Of a DNA stretch of 6,107 bases, positions 1 to 6,107 are shown in pieces; positions within the stretch are counted from its first letter, which is position 1, and the number at the start of each line of letters is the position of its first letter. A program made the position numbers and the translations under genes. The DNA is from Lentimicrobiaceae bacterium (GTDB lineage Bacteria > Bacteroidota > Bacteroidia > Bacteroidales > SKPS01), in NCBI GenBank assembly GCA_007119395.1, contig SKPS01000285.1, positions 1 to 6,107 on the forward strand. The letters are read 5' to 3'. A model generated the notes under the pieces. The model was given only the letters and a program-made list of their open reading frames with translations, was not told where the DNA came from and searched no databases.

Positions 1-95
1 AAAAAAGAATTATTTTAATTTTTTCTTTCTTTTTTCGATTTTTTTTTTTTTCATCCTGAAAAACCACAAAGACAAAGATTCATGCAGGGGACTGT
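1..95. other. AT-rich low-complexity segment without a gene
   Basis: The left edge is almost pure A/T, with an uninterrupted run of 13 T at 39-51 and pyrimidine-rich flanks. It lies downstream of the minus-strand operon, so read in the direction of that operon the T run becomes an A run and cannot be a canonical terminator tail. The segment AAAAAAGAA at 1-9 can pair with TTCTTTTTT at 27-35, but such A/T pairing is expected in this composition. A short tandem duplication of ACAAAG lies at 66-77. I see no supported coding sequence here. Confidence 0.6.
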
Positions 96-3002
96 TTACG
101 CGGTTCCCTTAAAGTCCTGGCTTAGTTTTAGCAGCATGTTGTTGATAATGGACAGCACCTTTTTGATGATTGTTTGATCGAACTCCCCAATGGTTTTTGT
201 GTTGATAAGGTTGTCAGGTGTGGCTTCATTTTTTATCAGAGAGGCCTGTCTTTTAAGCCTCAGGGTTGCGAGGTAATCAAATGCCCGTATGATTTCATCA
301 GCAATTGCGGGCTGCAACACACCTTTGTCGCGCAGGGCGTTGAGTCTTTCGATGGTGTTACAATTGGGTAAGCTGTTTTTCAGTGAATAAATCCGCGCAA
401 AATTCACTATGGGCATATTGGCTCTTTTGATATCAACGGTTTCAGGAGGAGCACCTGCCGTTTCCAGGAGGATGTTACCCCAAAACCCAACCTGTGGCTT
501 AAGATTAAATGTGTTTTGGGCAAGGTGATAGAGGTATGCCGGATTTTTCCTGGATTGTCCTGCCACATGATCTCTCAGTTCAGTTGAAAGGGATTCCTCA
601 CCATAAACGTACCGGAAGTCGAAAAAGATACAAAGGTCAAGCAAATCCTGTGCTTTGCCGTTGTTGATCCACTTTTTGAAATAATCCTTCCATACTGACA
701 AAGGCTGACACCATGCCGGGTTCATGGCCATAACATCCCCTTTGCAGAAATGGTAGCCCACCTCGTCAAGGTGTGTACATATTTTTTTCCCGAGCCGTGC
801 AAAATATTGTTCTGCCTCCTCCCGTATTTCAGGGTCAGGATCAGCATATATAATGGCATTGTCCTGGTCGGTCTTCAGTGTTTGCTCTTTTCTCCCTTCG
901 CTACCCATATTGATGAAGGCAAAAGTGACTGGGGGAGTGCCAAGTTCCTTGACGGCCAGCTCAATAATCTTGGTTGACAATGCATCAGACAACAGTGAAA
1001 GGTTCCGGAAGATGACGGAGGGGTGTGTGTTGATTTCTGTAAGAGGAACCAAGGCATCTACATACTCTTTCCTGATATGTTTGAGGTCAGCTACTGAACG
1101 GGATGTATCTATGTTGTTATAGAGCTGCGGCGTTAAAAAGTTCTGAACCACAATCAGGTCGGAACTGGCAATATATCCTGTATATGCTCCTTCAGCATTA
1201 CGAATGGCAGCATAGCGGGTGTTTTTCTTCTTCATGCCACGGGATACTTCCAGCAGCATATCATCAGAGGAAAAAGAAACAACCGGGGCATTCATAACCT
1301 CAAACACTTTCGGATCACCGGTCTTATGGCTTCCACTGCAACGAGAGGCTCTCATAATCTCATCAGTAACATATCCTATCACCTCCCCATCTCCGGCAGA
1401 TATGAGCGCATACTGCCTGTTTTCTTCGGTCATGGCGCAAGCCACATCGTAAAGCGTCATGTGGTAGTCACACAACAATACAGGTTGGGCTACATTGTTT
1501 ACCGGTTGATGCAACAGTTGAGCAAAAGAAGTAAACCCTGTGTTAATAGTGCTCTCCTTTTGTTCAAATGACTTCCGCATGGAGACATCTTCAATCAGAC
1601 CATCACAGTACCGGGGCTTCCCATCGTCGAAAACCACTACCAATGAAACGGAAACCAATACAGGGTCACCGTTCTTCCGTTTGAGCCTTAGTACCTGGTT
1701 CTTGATAAACCCCTTTGCAAGAAGATTCTTCCGGAAGGTCTTTTTATCCTCTATGTCATCAAAAATGTCGAGGATGTAAGTTTCCGCCATCTCATCAAAG
1801 GATTTAAAGCCCAGTATCTTCAAACCTGTTTCATTTATTTCGAGAAGTTTCCCTTTTAAATCGAGAGATGTACGGAACAGACCCATATTCAGCTTGTCCA
1901 TCAAGGTTTTGAATTTATCCCTGCTGTAAAACAACTCCTCTTTGATCTGCACATCGGAACTGACATCCTTGAGCGAAAATATCAAGGCCTTTTTGCCATA
2001 GAAAACAATGGGAACAATGTTTAGCACCACATCAACGGGCTCATCTCTGTGGGTAGCCATCAGTTTGCTTTCCAAGGTGACCTGTTTGAAGTCGTATTGA
2101 TCGTTATCGATGTTTTCGGCAATCTCCCGGGGTATCTCTATAATCTCTTCAACTTTTTTCTGCAGGATTTCGGTTGACGTTTGACCGGTCATTTTTTCAA
2201 ATACAGCGTTCACAAAAGAGATCTCTCCATCCATATACATCAGGAGTCCTTCGGTTGAGGCTTCTACGAGTGATCTGTATTTTTCACGCGAATGGTGCAG
2301 TTCCTCTTCGGCTTTCAGGCGTTTCCCCTCAATTTGGAACGACTGCCTTCCCGTATAGAAGAGGAGAGAGGCGATGATGAGGGATATCGCCACGCTGATG
2401 GAGGTGAGTGTTCTGGTCAGGCCGGCTATTTCGCGTTTCACATCTTCTATGTAGATTCCGGTTCCTATCACCCAGTTCCACGGTTCAAAGTGTTTCACGT
2501 AGGAGACTTTAGGTACAATATGGGTAGAGTCGTCTTTCCATTGCCATAAATAATTGATGTATCCGCTGCCATGTTCACCGGCCACTATGCTTGCCTCGTG
2601 GAAAAGGCGGGTACCTCCGGGATCCTTATAGTCAACAAGGTTATCTCCTTCCATATCAGGACGATATGGGTGCATCACCATTACAGCATCGGTGGTGATG
2701 ATCCAGAAATAGTCTTTGTTTTCGTCACCGTAACGCAGATAGCGTAAGCGTGATATGGCTGTTAACTGTGCTTCTTCGCGGCTGAAGAGCCCCTCGCTCT
2801 CATCTTTGTGATACTTGTCGAGAATGCTGTTTGCAGCTCGGGTTAGTTGCATAATCATCTCCCGCTTGCGGTCCATCATGGCGTTCTCAAAAGCCGGTAT
2901 TACGATGAGGAACAGGGTTCCGATAAACAGTAACACGGCCAGAGCAGATGGCAACACAATGTTAACGTAAAAACCCCTTTTGTTCAGTTTGGCACTTTTC
3001 AT
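96..3002 (-). CDS. Membrane sensor with Cache, two PAS, CBS pair and DUF294 nucleotidyltransferase
   Basis: This 968-residue protein is predicted to be an inner-membrane signal transducer. Residues 12-36 form a first membrane segment. Residues about 40-190 form an extracytoplasmic Cache domain of the single-Cache (sCache_2) kind, shown by DYFWI at 97-101, the MHPYRPDMEGDNL stretch at 110-122 and the W-x-W-VIGTGIYIEDV end at 175-188. A second membrane segment lies at about 198-216, followed by a short charged linker. Two PAS domains follow at about 240-350 and 361-475. A CBS pair occupies about 503-625. The DUF294 nucleotidyltransferase domain (about 640-790) carries the GS...DxD signature: G700, S701, E702, G703, R704, then TDQDN at 711-715, with D712 and D714 as likely metal ligands, and the family's second conserved block at 753-764 (CKGDVMAMNPAW). 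The DUF294 C-terminal domain runs from about 815 to 955, with ARIYSLKNSLPNCNTIERL at 869-887. By family knowledge these domains resemble PII-uridylyltransferase (GlnD)-type enzymes. The ligand and the modified target are unknown. The start is favoured by a basic N-terminus directly before the first membrane helix. The gene lies 26 bp downstream of the phosphoesterase and is probably co-transcribed with it. Confidence 0.93.
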   Translation of the reverse strand: MKSAKLNKRGFYVNIVLPSALAVLLFIGTLFLIVIPAFENAMMDRKREMIMQLTRAANSILDKYHKDESEGLFSREEAQLTAISRLRYLRYGDENKDYFWIITTDAVMVMHPYRPDMEGDNLVDYKDPGGTRLFHEASIVAGEHGSGYINYLWQWKDDSTHIVPKVSYVKHFEPWNWVIGTGIYIEDVKREIAGLTRTLTSISVAISLIIASLLFYTGRQSFQIEGKRLKAEEELHHSREKYRSLVEASTEGLLMYMDGEISFVNAVFEKMTGQTSTEILQKKVEEIIEIPREIAENIDNDQYDFKQVTLESKLMATHRDEPVDVVLNIVPIVFYGKKALIFSLKDVSSDVQIKEELFYSRDKFKTLMDKLNMGLFRTSLDLKGKLLEINETGLKILGFKSFDEMAETYILDIFDDIEDKKTFRKNLLAKGFIKNQVLRLKRKNGDPVLVSVSLVVVFDDGKPRYCDGLIEDVSMRKSFEQKESTINTGFTSFAQLLHQPVNNVAQPVLLCDYHMTLYDVACAMTEENRQYALISAGDGEVIGYVTDEIMRASRCSGSHKTGDPKVFEVMNAPVVSFSSDDMLLEVSRGMKKKNTRYAAIRNAEGAYTGYIASSDLIVVQNFLTPQLYNNIDTSRSVADLKHIRKEYVDALVPLTEINTHPSVIFRNLSLLSDALSTKIIELAVKELGTPPVTFAFINMGSEGRKEQTLKTDQDNAIIYADPDPEIREEAEQYFARLGKKICTHLDEVGYHFCKGDVMAMNPAWCQPLSVWKDYFKKWINNGKAQDLLDLCIFFDFRYVYGEESLSTELRDHVAGQSRKNPAYLYHLAQNTFNLKPQVGFWGNILLETAGAPPETVDIKRANMPIVNFARIYSLKNSLPNCNTIERLNALRDKGVLQPAIADEIIRAFDYLATLRLKRQASLIKNEATPDNLINTKTIGEFDQTIIKKVLSIINNMLLKLSQDFKGTA

Positions 3003-3007
3003 GGCTA

Positions 3008-3011
3008 TCCT
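3008..3011 (-). promoter_or_regulatory. Weak ribosome binding site of the sensor gene
   Basis: On the minus strand AGGA sits five bases before the ATG of the sensor gene, inside the 26-bp gap after the phosphoesterase stop codon. It is a short match to the anti-Shine-Dalgarno sequence and supports the chosen start. Such sites are weakly used in Bacteroidota, so it is only supporting evidence. Confidence 0.4.
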
Positions 3012-3028
3012 GTGTATTTATGGGCAAA

Positions 3029-3799
3029 TCAGACCCTGATAAAACGTCGGCGCAGAGGTATTGCTTCAATGGCACCCCGTTCGGTATCCCAGATGAGGAA
3101 CCCGTTGTTGTTTTTCGAGCACGATATGGGTGGCACACCCACCCAATCGAATGGGTTGATTTGGGTAATTTTGCTGAAGCGTATCACATCGGGTGTTGGT
3201 TGTGTAAAGCGGAAGAGCCCACCCGGGTGAATATGGCCTGAGAAGCCGAGGGTGCAATGGCGCTGTTGCATAAACCTGAGGTGGTCTTTCAGGTCGTCGT
3301 ATCCTGTAAGGAACTCTTTGGCTGAGCCTGACAGATCGGGGTAGATATAGTGTGAGAACATACATCTTCTGCCGTCTATTTCTGCGATGACCATTTCGGG
3401 CAATCCGGCTAAGTATTCAGCGGAATCGTTATCGAGCATAGCCGACAGCTCGTTGTCTTCATAGAGCCACAGTTGCCCTTTCGACAATGCTTCACGTTGT
3501 GAGAACGGGAGCCGGTACCAGTCGGGTGGGTACACGAAGCCCCGTACATCAGACTCCGGCAGCTTCCGAACTGCATATAAATCGTGGTTTCCGGCCACAA
3601 CCCATTGGCAGTGATCCTTGACCCACCTCACACAGCCGTTCGCATCGCGGCTGTCGAAGTAGCTGTAAAACGGAACACTGAAACCCACTATGTCTCCCAA
3701 ACACACAATGGTATCACAGCCCGCCCTGGAAATCAACCGACCCGCCTTCTTTAAACTCAGGTAATCTTCATGGATATCAGCAATGATGGCAACTCTCAT
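3029..3799 (-). CDS. Calcineurin-like metallophosphoesterase
   Basis: This 256-residue soluble protein is a predicted cytoplasmic metal-dependent phosphoesterase. All five metal-site blocks of the superfamily are visible in order: DIH at 8-10 next to the N-terminus (D8, H10), GDIVG at 35-39, AGNHD at 69-73, SH at 149-150, and GHIHP at 188-192. It has no signal peptide or membrane segment. Its compact size and GHIH motif fit the YfcE/MJ0936-like branch, whose members hydrolyse phosphodiesters or phosphomonoesters in vitro, but the true substrate cannot be read from sequence. The ATG is chosen because the beta-strand MRVAIIADIH begins there, as is typical of the family. No clear Shine-Dalgarno sequence precedes it, only a purine-rich AGAGAGA. 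It is the first gene of a two-gene minus-strand unit. The next gene, a sensor nucleotidyltransferase, starts 26 bp after its TGA stop, which makes a paired phosphohydrolase role plausible but unproven. Confidence 0.92.
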   Translation of the reverse strand: MRVAIIADIHEDYLSLKKAGRLISRAGCDTIVCLGDIVGFSVPFYSYFDSRDANGCVRWVKDHCQWVVAGNHDLYAVRKLPESDVRGFVYPPDWYRLPFSQREALSKGQLWLYEDNELSAMLDNDSAEYLAGLPEMVIAEIDGRRCMFSHYIYPDLSGSAKEFLTGYDDLKDHLRFMQQRHCTLGFSGHIHPGGLFRFTQPTPDVIRFSKITQINPFDWVGVPPISCSKNNNGFLIWDTERGAIEAIPLRRRFIRV

Positions 3800-3854
3800 A
3801 TCTCTCTGGTGATACTTTTCTAATGATGGTTCAACAACAAATGCTTCGTGTGGT

Positions 3855-3862
3855 CAAAGGTA
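3855..3862 (-). promoter_or_regulatory. Bacteroidota-type -7 promoter element for the phosphoesterase-sensor operon
   Basis: Read on the minus strand this is TACCTTTG, a perfect match to the TAnnTTTG -7 consensus used by the primary sigma factor of Bacteroidota. It would place transcription start near 3848 and give a leader of about 50 bases before the ATG at 3799. No TTG -33 element stands at the usual 19-21 base spacing. The nearest one is 29 bases upstream, so the promoter may be weak or may depend on an activator. Confidence 0.5.
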
Positions 3863-4067
3863 GCGCATTTTACAGAATAAATACACCCATACAACGCAGG
3901 TGCTTCACCTACACCGTGTGCAAACTACCACACGCTTGGTGCTGGTTAACAAACCATCCGGTGAGCAACCGAAATGGTTCATAGCTCGTTAACGTGCGCT
4001 GCGGATGATGTGCAGGCGTTGTCTACATGGTGGAATAAAAAGTTAAAAAACGCTAAACAATGTGTGG

Positions 4068-4093
4068 TTGTAGGGGGTTTCTGTTGTATATTG
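4068..4093 (+). promoter_or_regulatory. Weak candidate promoter of the SLC13 permease
   Basis: TTG at 4068-4070 and TATATTG at 4087-4093 resemble the -33 and -7 elements of Bacteroidota promoters, but the -7 box lacks one T of TAnnTTTG and the 16-base spacer is shorter than usual. It is the best candidate I found before the permease start. It would give a leader of about 20 bases, which includes the A-rich AACAAAAAAC at 4098-4107 and has no Shine-Dalgarno sequence. Confidence 0.2.
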
Positions 4094-4118
4094 CAGCAAC
4101 AAAAAACATCCGCGGTGC

Positions 4119-5888
4119 ATGGAGCATATCGTTGTATTCATTACGCTGTTTTGTTTACTGATACTGTTTGCCAGCGGCCGTATCCGTCATGATTTTGTGG
4201 CGCTTATCGGGCTGCTGTTTTTGGTTATTGTAGGTATTGTGGATGCTGAGGGTGCCTTCAGCGGCTTCGGTCATCCGGCGGTAATCACGGTGGCGGCGGT
4301 ACTGATCATAGGCAAAGCGTTGGAGCAGTCGGGGTTGATTGATTGGATTGGTAAGTATGTGTTGAAGGTGGGCAGAAGTCTCACGTTGCAGATACTTACC
4401 CTTTCGGCGTTGGTGGCGGTGGCATCGGCTTTTATGAACAATGTGGGTGCTTTGGCCATTATGATGCCGATTGCCATTCATCTGGCACGAAAGAGCGGAT
4501 ACCCCCCTTCGCTGGTGTTGATGCCGATTGCATTTGCCTCGCTGTTGGGGGGAATGACCACATTGATCGGCACGCCGCCCAACATTATCATTGCCACCTT
4601 CAGGCATGATGCCATGGGTGAGGCGTTTGGCATGTTCGACTTTGCCCCTGTGGGAGTGGTGCTGGCAGGCGCCGGGGTAATTTACATTGCCCTGATTGGT
4701 TGGAGGCTCCTTCCAAGAAGGTCCAGCAGCAAATCGGATCTGGCACTGTTTGATATTGAAGACTACATCACCGAAGTGGTGGTAACCAAAGACTCAAAGG
4801 TGCTTGGTAAAACGATTGGCTCCATAAAAGTTACCGACGGCACCGATGTACAACTGCTGGGCATTGTTCGCAACAACATCCGGATGCATATACCCGGTCG
4901 GCAAGAGGTTTTGCAAGAGGGTGACATCCTGATTCTTGAGACGGACACTGAGGATTTAAAGACTTTGATTGCTGAGACGGGGGTTTCGCTTGTGGGCGAC
5001 AAGTTATTATACAAGAGTGCCAAAGGGTCTGATCAGATTGCCTTGATGGAGTCTATTGTGATGGCTGATTCCCTCTTGCTGGGTCAAACGGCTTCGGGTT
5101 TACGTATGCGAAGCCGTTACGGGTTGAATCTGCTGGCAGTAGCCAGGAAGGAGCAAAAGATTCTGAGGCGTCTTGACCGTGTGATATTTCGCGCGGGTGA
5201 TGTCTTGTTGCTTCAGGGGGACGAAGATACTTTGCGTGACCGGATCTCCGAGCTTGGCTGTTTACCTCTTGCCAGGCGTGAGCTGAACTTGAAAAACACT
5301 ACCAAAATACCATTGGCACTGGGTATCTTTGTTGCATCAATTATTTTGGTGGTAGGGGGATGGTTTCCGGTTCAGGTGGCGTTCCCACTGGCAGCCGTGG
5401 CCATGGTGCTCACCGGTGTCATTTCGCCAAAAAACGTGTACAGCAGTGTTGACTGGCCGGTGATTGTGTTGCTAGGGGCCATGATCCCGGTAGGGATCGC
5501 AATGGAGACGTCAGGGGGCGCAGAGATGATTGCCAACATGATCATGTCGTTTGGTCAAACACTCCCGGGATGGGCCATGATTGGAATCATAATGGTTATC
5601 ACCATGTTCCTTTCAGATATCATCAACAATGCAGCTACTGTAGTGTTGATGGCGCCCATTGCCATGAGTGTGGCCCAAGCCTCTGGCAGTTCTATCGACC
5701 CATTCCTGATGGCTGTTGCGATTGGGGGTTCAAGTGCCTTCCTGACACCCATCGGGCACCAGTCAAACACACTGGTGATGGGCCCGGGAGGATATGCCTT
5801 CGGTGACTACTGGCGAATGGGGCTCGTGCTTGAGGTAATTATTGTGGCAGTGAGTGTACCACTCATCATGATCGTATGGCCTTTATAA
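4119..5888 (+). CDS. SLC13/DASS-type permease with two TrkA-C domains
   Basis: This 589-residue inner-membrane protein is a predicted anion transporter of the SLC13 (divalent anion:Na+ symporter) family. Known members carry dicarboxylates, sulfate or related anions, and this one's substrate cannot be told. Two inverted-repeat halves are visible. The N-terminal half (about 3-197) holds the paired-asparagine motif SAFMNNVGALAIMMP at 104-118 and the hairpin motif TLIGTPPN at 148-155. The C-terminal half (about 395-587) holds SDIINNAATVVLMAP at 499-513 and TPIGHQSNTLV at 543-553. The central hydrophilic loop carries two RCK_C/TrkA-C domains, about 210-292 and 300-382, each with the typical strand-rich end (EGDILILE at 267-274, AGDVLLLQGDE at 359-369). 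Such domains are thought to bind small ligands and adjust transport. The start is firm: this is the only ATG after an in-frame TAG at 4071, and the first membrane helix begins at residue 4. The length is normal for two-TrkA-C members. It is transcribed away from the phosphoesterase-sensor operon and may be followed in the same transcript by the gene at 5951. Confidence 0.95.
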   Translation: MEHIVVFITLFCLLILFASGRIRHDFVALIGLLFLVIVGIVDAEGAFSGFGHPAVITVAAVLIIGKALEQSGLIDWIGKYVLKVGRSLTLQILTLSALVAVASAFMNNVGALAIMMPIAIHLARKSGYPPSLVLMPIAFASLLGGMTTLIGTPPNIIIATFRHDAMGEAFGMFDFAPVGVVLAGAGVIYIALIGWRLLPRRSSSKSDLALFDIEDYITEVVVTKDSKVLGKTIGSIKVTDGTDVQLLGIVRNNIRMHIPGRQEVLQEGDILILETDTEDLKTLIAETGVSLVGDKLLYKSAKGSDQIALMESIVMADSLLLGQTASGLRMRSRYGLNLLAVARKEQKILRRLDRVIFRAGDVLLLQGDEDTLRDRISELGCLPLARRELNLKNTTKIPLALGIFVASIILVVGGWFPVQVAFPLAAVAMVLTGVISPKNVYSSVDWPVIVLLGAMIPVGIAMETSGGAEMIANMIMSFGQTLPGWAMIGIIMVITMFLSDIINNAATVVLMAPIAMSVAQASGSSIDPFLMAVAIGGSSAFLTPIGHQSNTLVMGPGGYAFGDYWRMGLVLEVIIVAVSVPLIMIVWPL

Positions 5889-5950
5889 TGATAACATGAA
5901 TCAGAAAAAAAAAATCAACATAGAAAAACATTCACTAAAAAGCAGATCGT

Positions 5951-6107
5951 ATGAACGAAGTACTGAAGAGAATCAAGGATGAGAGGGGAGAAGGGTGTGT
6001 AACGATCATTATGAATACCCACCGCACCCGTCCCGACAACGAGAAGGACCCTTTGCGGTTAAAGAACCTGGTGAAAGAGGCTGAAGAGCGGCTCTACAAG
6101 GAGTTTG
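5951..6107 (+). CDS. Partial baeRF-like protein, possible ribosome hibernation factor (N-terminus only)
   Basis: The reading frame is open from this ATG to the window edge, giving 52 codons plus one base, so the gene is cut by the window and not truncated in nature as far as can be seen. Residues 16-48 contain a beta-strand ending in THRTRP (23-28), then DPLRLKNLVKEAEERL (33-48). As I recall them, baeRF (bacterial archaeo-eukaryotic release factor-like) proteins begin with a similar strand, THR-x-GP, and DPIRLKNLL-x-EAEERL pattern. Some members, such as Balon, bind ribosomes during stress hibernation. The diagnostic central and C-terminal parts are outside the window, so the hibernation role is only a suggestion. 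The leader is A-rich (A10 at 5905-5914) and lacks a Shine-Dalgarno sequence. It lies 62 bp after the permease stop with no hairpin terminator between them, so read-through is likely. Confidence 0.7.
   Translation, partial: MNEVLKRIKDERGEGCVTIIMNTHRTRPDNEKDPLRLKNLVKEAEERLYKEF

Larger units (their letters stand above)
3800..4118. other. Divergent intergenic regulatory region
   Basis: These 319 bases separate the divergently transcribed phosphoesterase and permease genes. I found no convincing coding sequence or structured RNA. A good -7 box for the leftward genes lies at 3855-3862. A weak candidate for the rightward gene lies around 4087-4093. The heptamer GTGTGGT occurs on the plus strand at 3848-3854 and 4062-4068, and its complement ACCACAC at 3927-3933. 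CGTGTG at 3915-3920 and CACACG at 3929-3934 form a 6-bp inverted repeat with an 8-base loop. Confidence 0.6.

Noticed and set aside
1..35. A/T-only hairpin that could end the minus-strand operon
   Set aside because: The 9-bp stem is made only of A/T-rich runs that pair by composition, the loop is 17 bases, and the sequence needed to judge a tail lies outside the window.
10..54. Minus-strand 14-codon ORF, nearly all lysine, starting with ATG after GG
   Set aside because: It is produced by the A/T homopolymer composition of this segment. Its length and sequence give no support for a real peptide.
86..107. Possible stem GGGGAC with GTTCCC around the sensor's stop codon
   Set aside because: The pairing needs a bulge, overlaps the stop codon, and is not followed by a T run on the minus strand.
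4082..4101. TGTTG/CAACA inverted repeat before the permease start
   Set aside because: Only five base pairs with a 10-base loop, and no T run after it. It is too weak to call a terminator, operator or RNA structure.
4746..5264. Hydrophilic TrkA-C insertion in the permease as a novel fusion
   Set aside because: Two TrkA-C domains in the central loop are a common arrangement in bacterial SLC13-type permeases, so this is ordinary for the family.
5745..5777. Second permease hairpin motif TPIGHQSN differing from TLIGTPPN in the first half
   Set aside because: The two halves of this family normally carry different versions of the motif. It is not a sign of a damaged site.
5896..5982. Plus-strand 28-residue ORF beginning MNQKKKINIEK
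   Set aside because: It is out of frame with, and overlaps, the well-supported start at 5951, and its lysines come from the A10 tract. It is probably chance.

Overview
This window looks like a chromosomal segment of a Bacteroidota bacterium, probably of the Bacteroidales type. The evidence is a perfect TAnnTTTG-type -7 box in front of the minus-strand genes, A-rich leaders with little or no Shine-Dalgarno sequence, and the protein families present. I cannot place it more precisely. There is no sign of an insertion sequence, phage, CRISPR array, tRNA or rRNA.

Layout. Bases 1-95 are AT-rich low-complexity sequence with no convincing gene. Bases 96-3799 hold two minus-strand genes, 26 bp apart and probably one transcription unit. 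The first to be transcribed is a compact calcineurin-like metallophosphoesterase (256 aa, 3029-3799). It is followed by a large membrane-anchored sensor (968 aa, 96-3002) with the order TM, Cache, TM, PAS, PAS, CBS pair, DUF294 nucleotidyltransferase, DUF294 C-terminal domain. Bases 3800-4118 form a divergent intergenic region with a good promoter for the phosphoesterase, a weak candidate for the other side, and short GTGTGGT repeats. On the plus strand, 4119-5888 encodes a complete SLC13/DASS-type permease with two TrkA-C (RCK_C) domains in its central loop. A second plus-strand gene starts at 5951 and runs off the end. Its first 52 residues resemble the N-terminus of baeRF (bacterial archaeo-eukaryotic release factor-like) proteins, the group that includes the Balon-type ribosome hibernation factors.

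How the genes may work together (inference). The sensor should detect a small molecule outside the cytoplasm through its Cache domain, and internal cues through PAS and CBS, and pass these to a PII-uridylyltransferase-like nucleotidyltransferase instead of a histidine kinase or GGDEF domain. The co-transcribed phosphoesterase could reverse or limit that output. The divergent permease could import the same or a related anion. The most interesting point is this possible nucleotidyltransferase/phosphoesterase signalling pair beside a transporter. The sequence shows the parts and their arrangement but does not prove the link.
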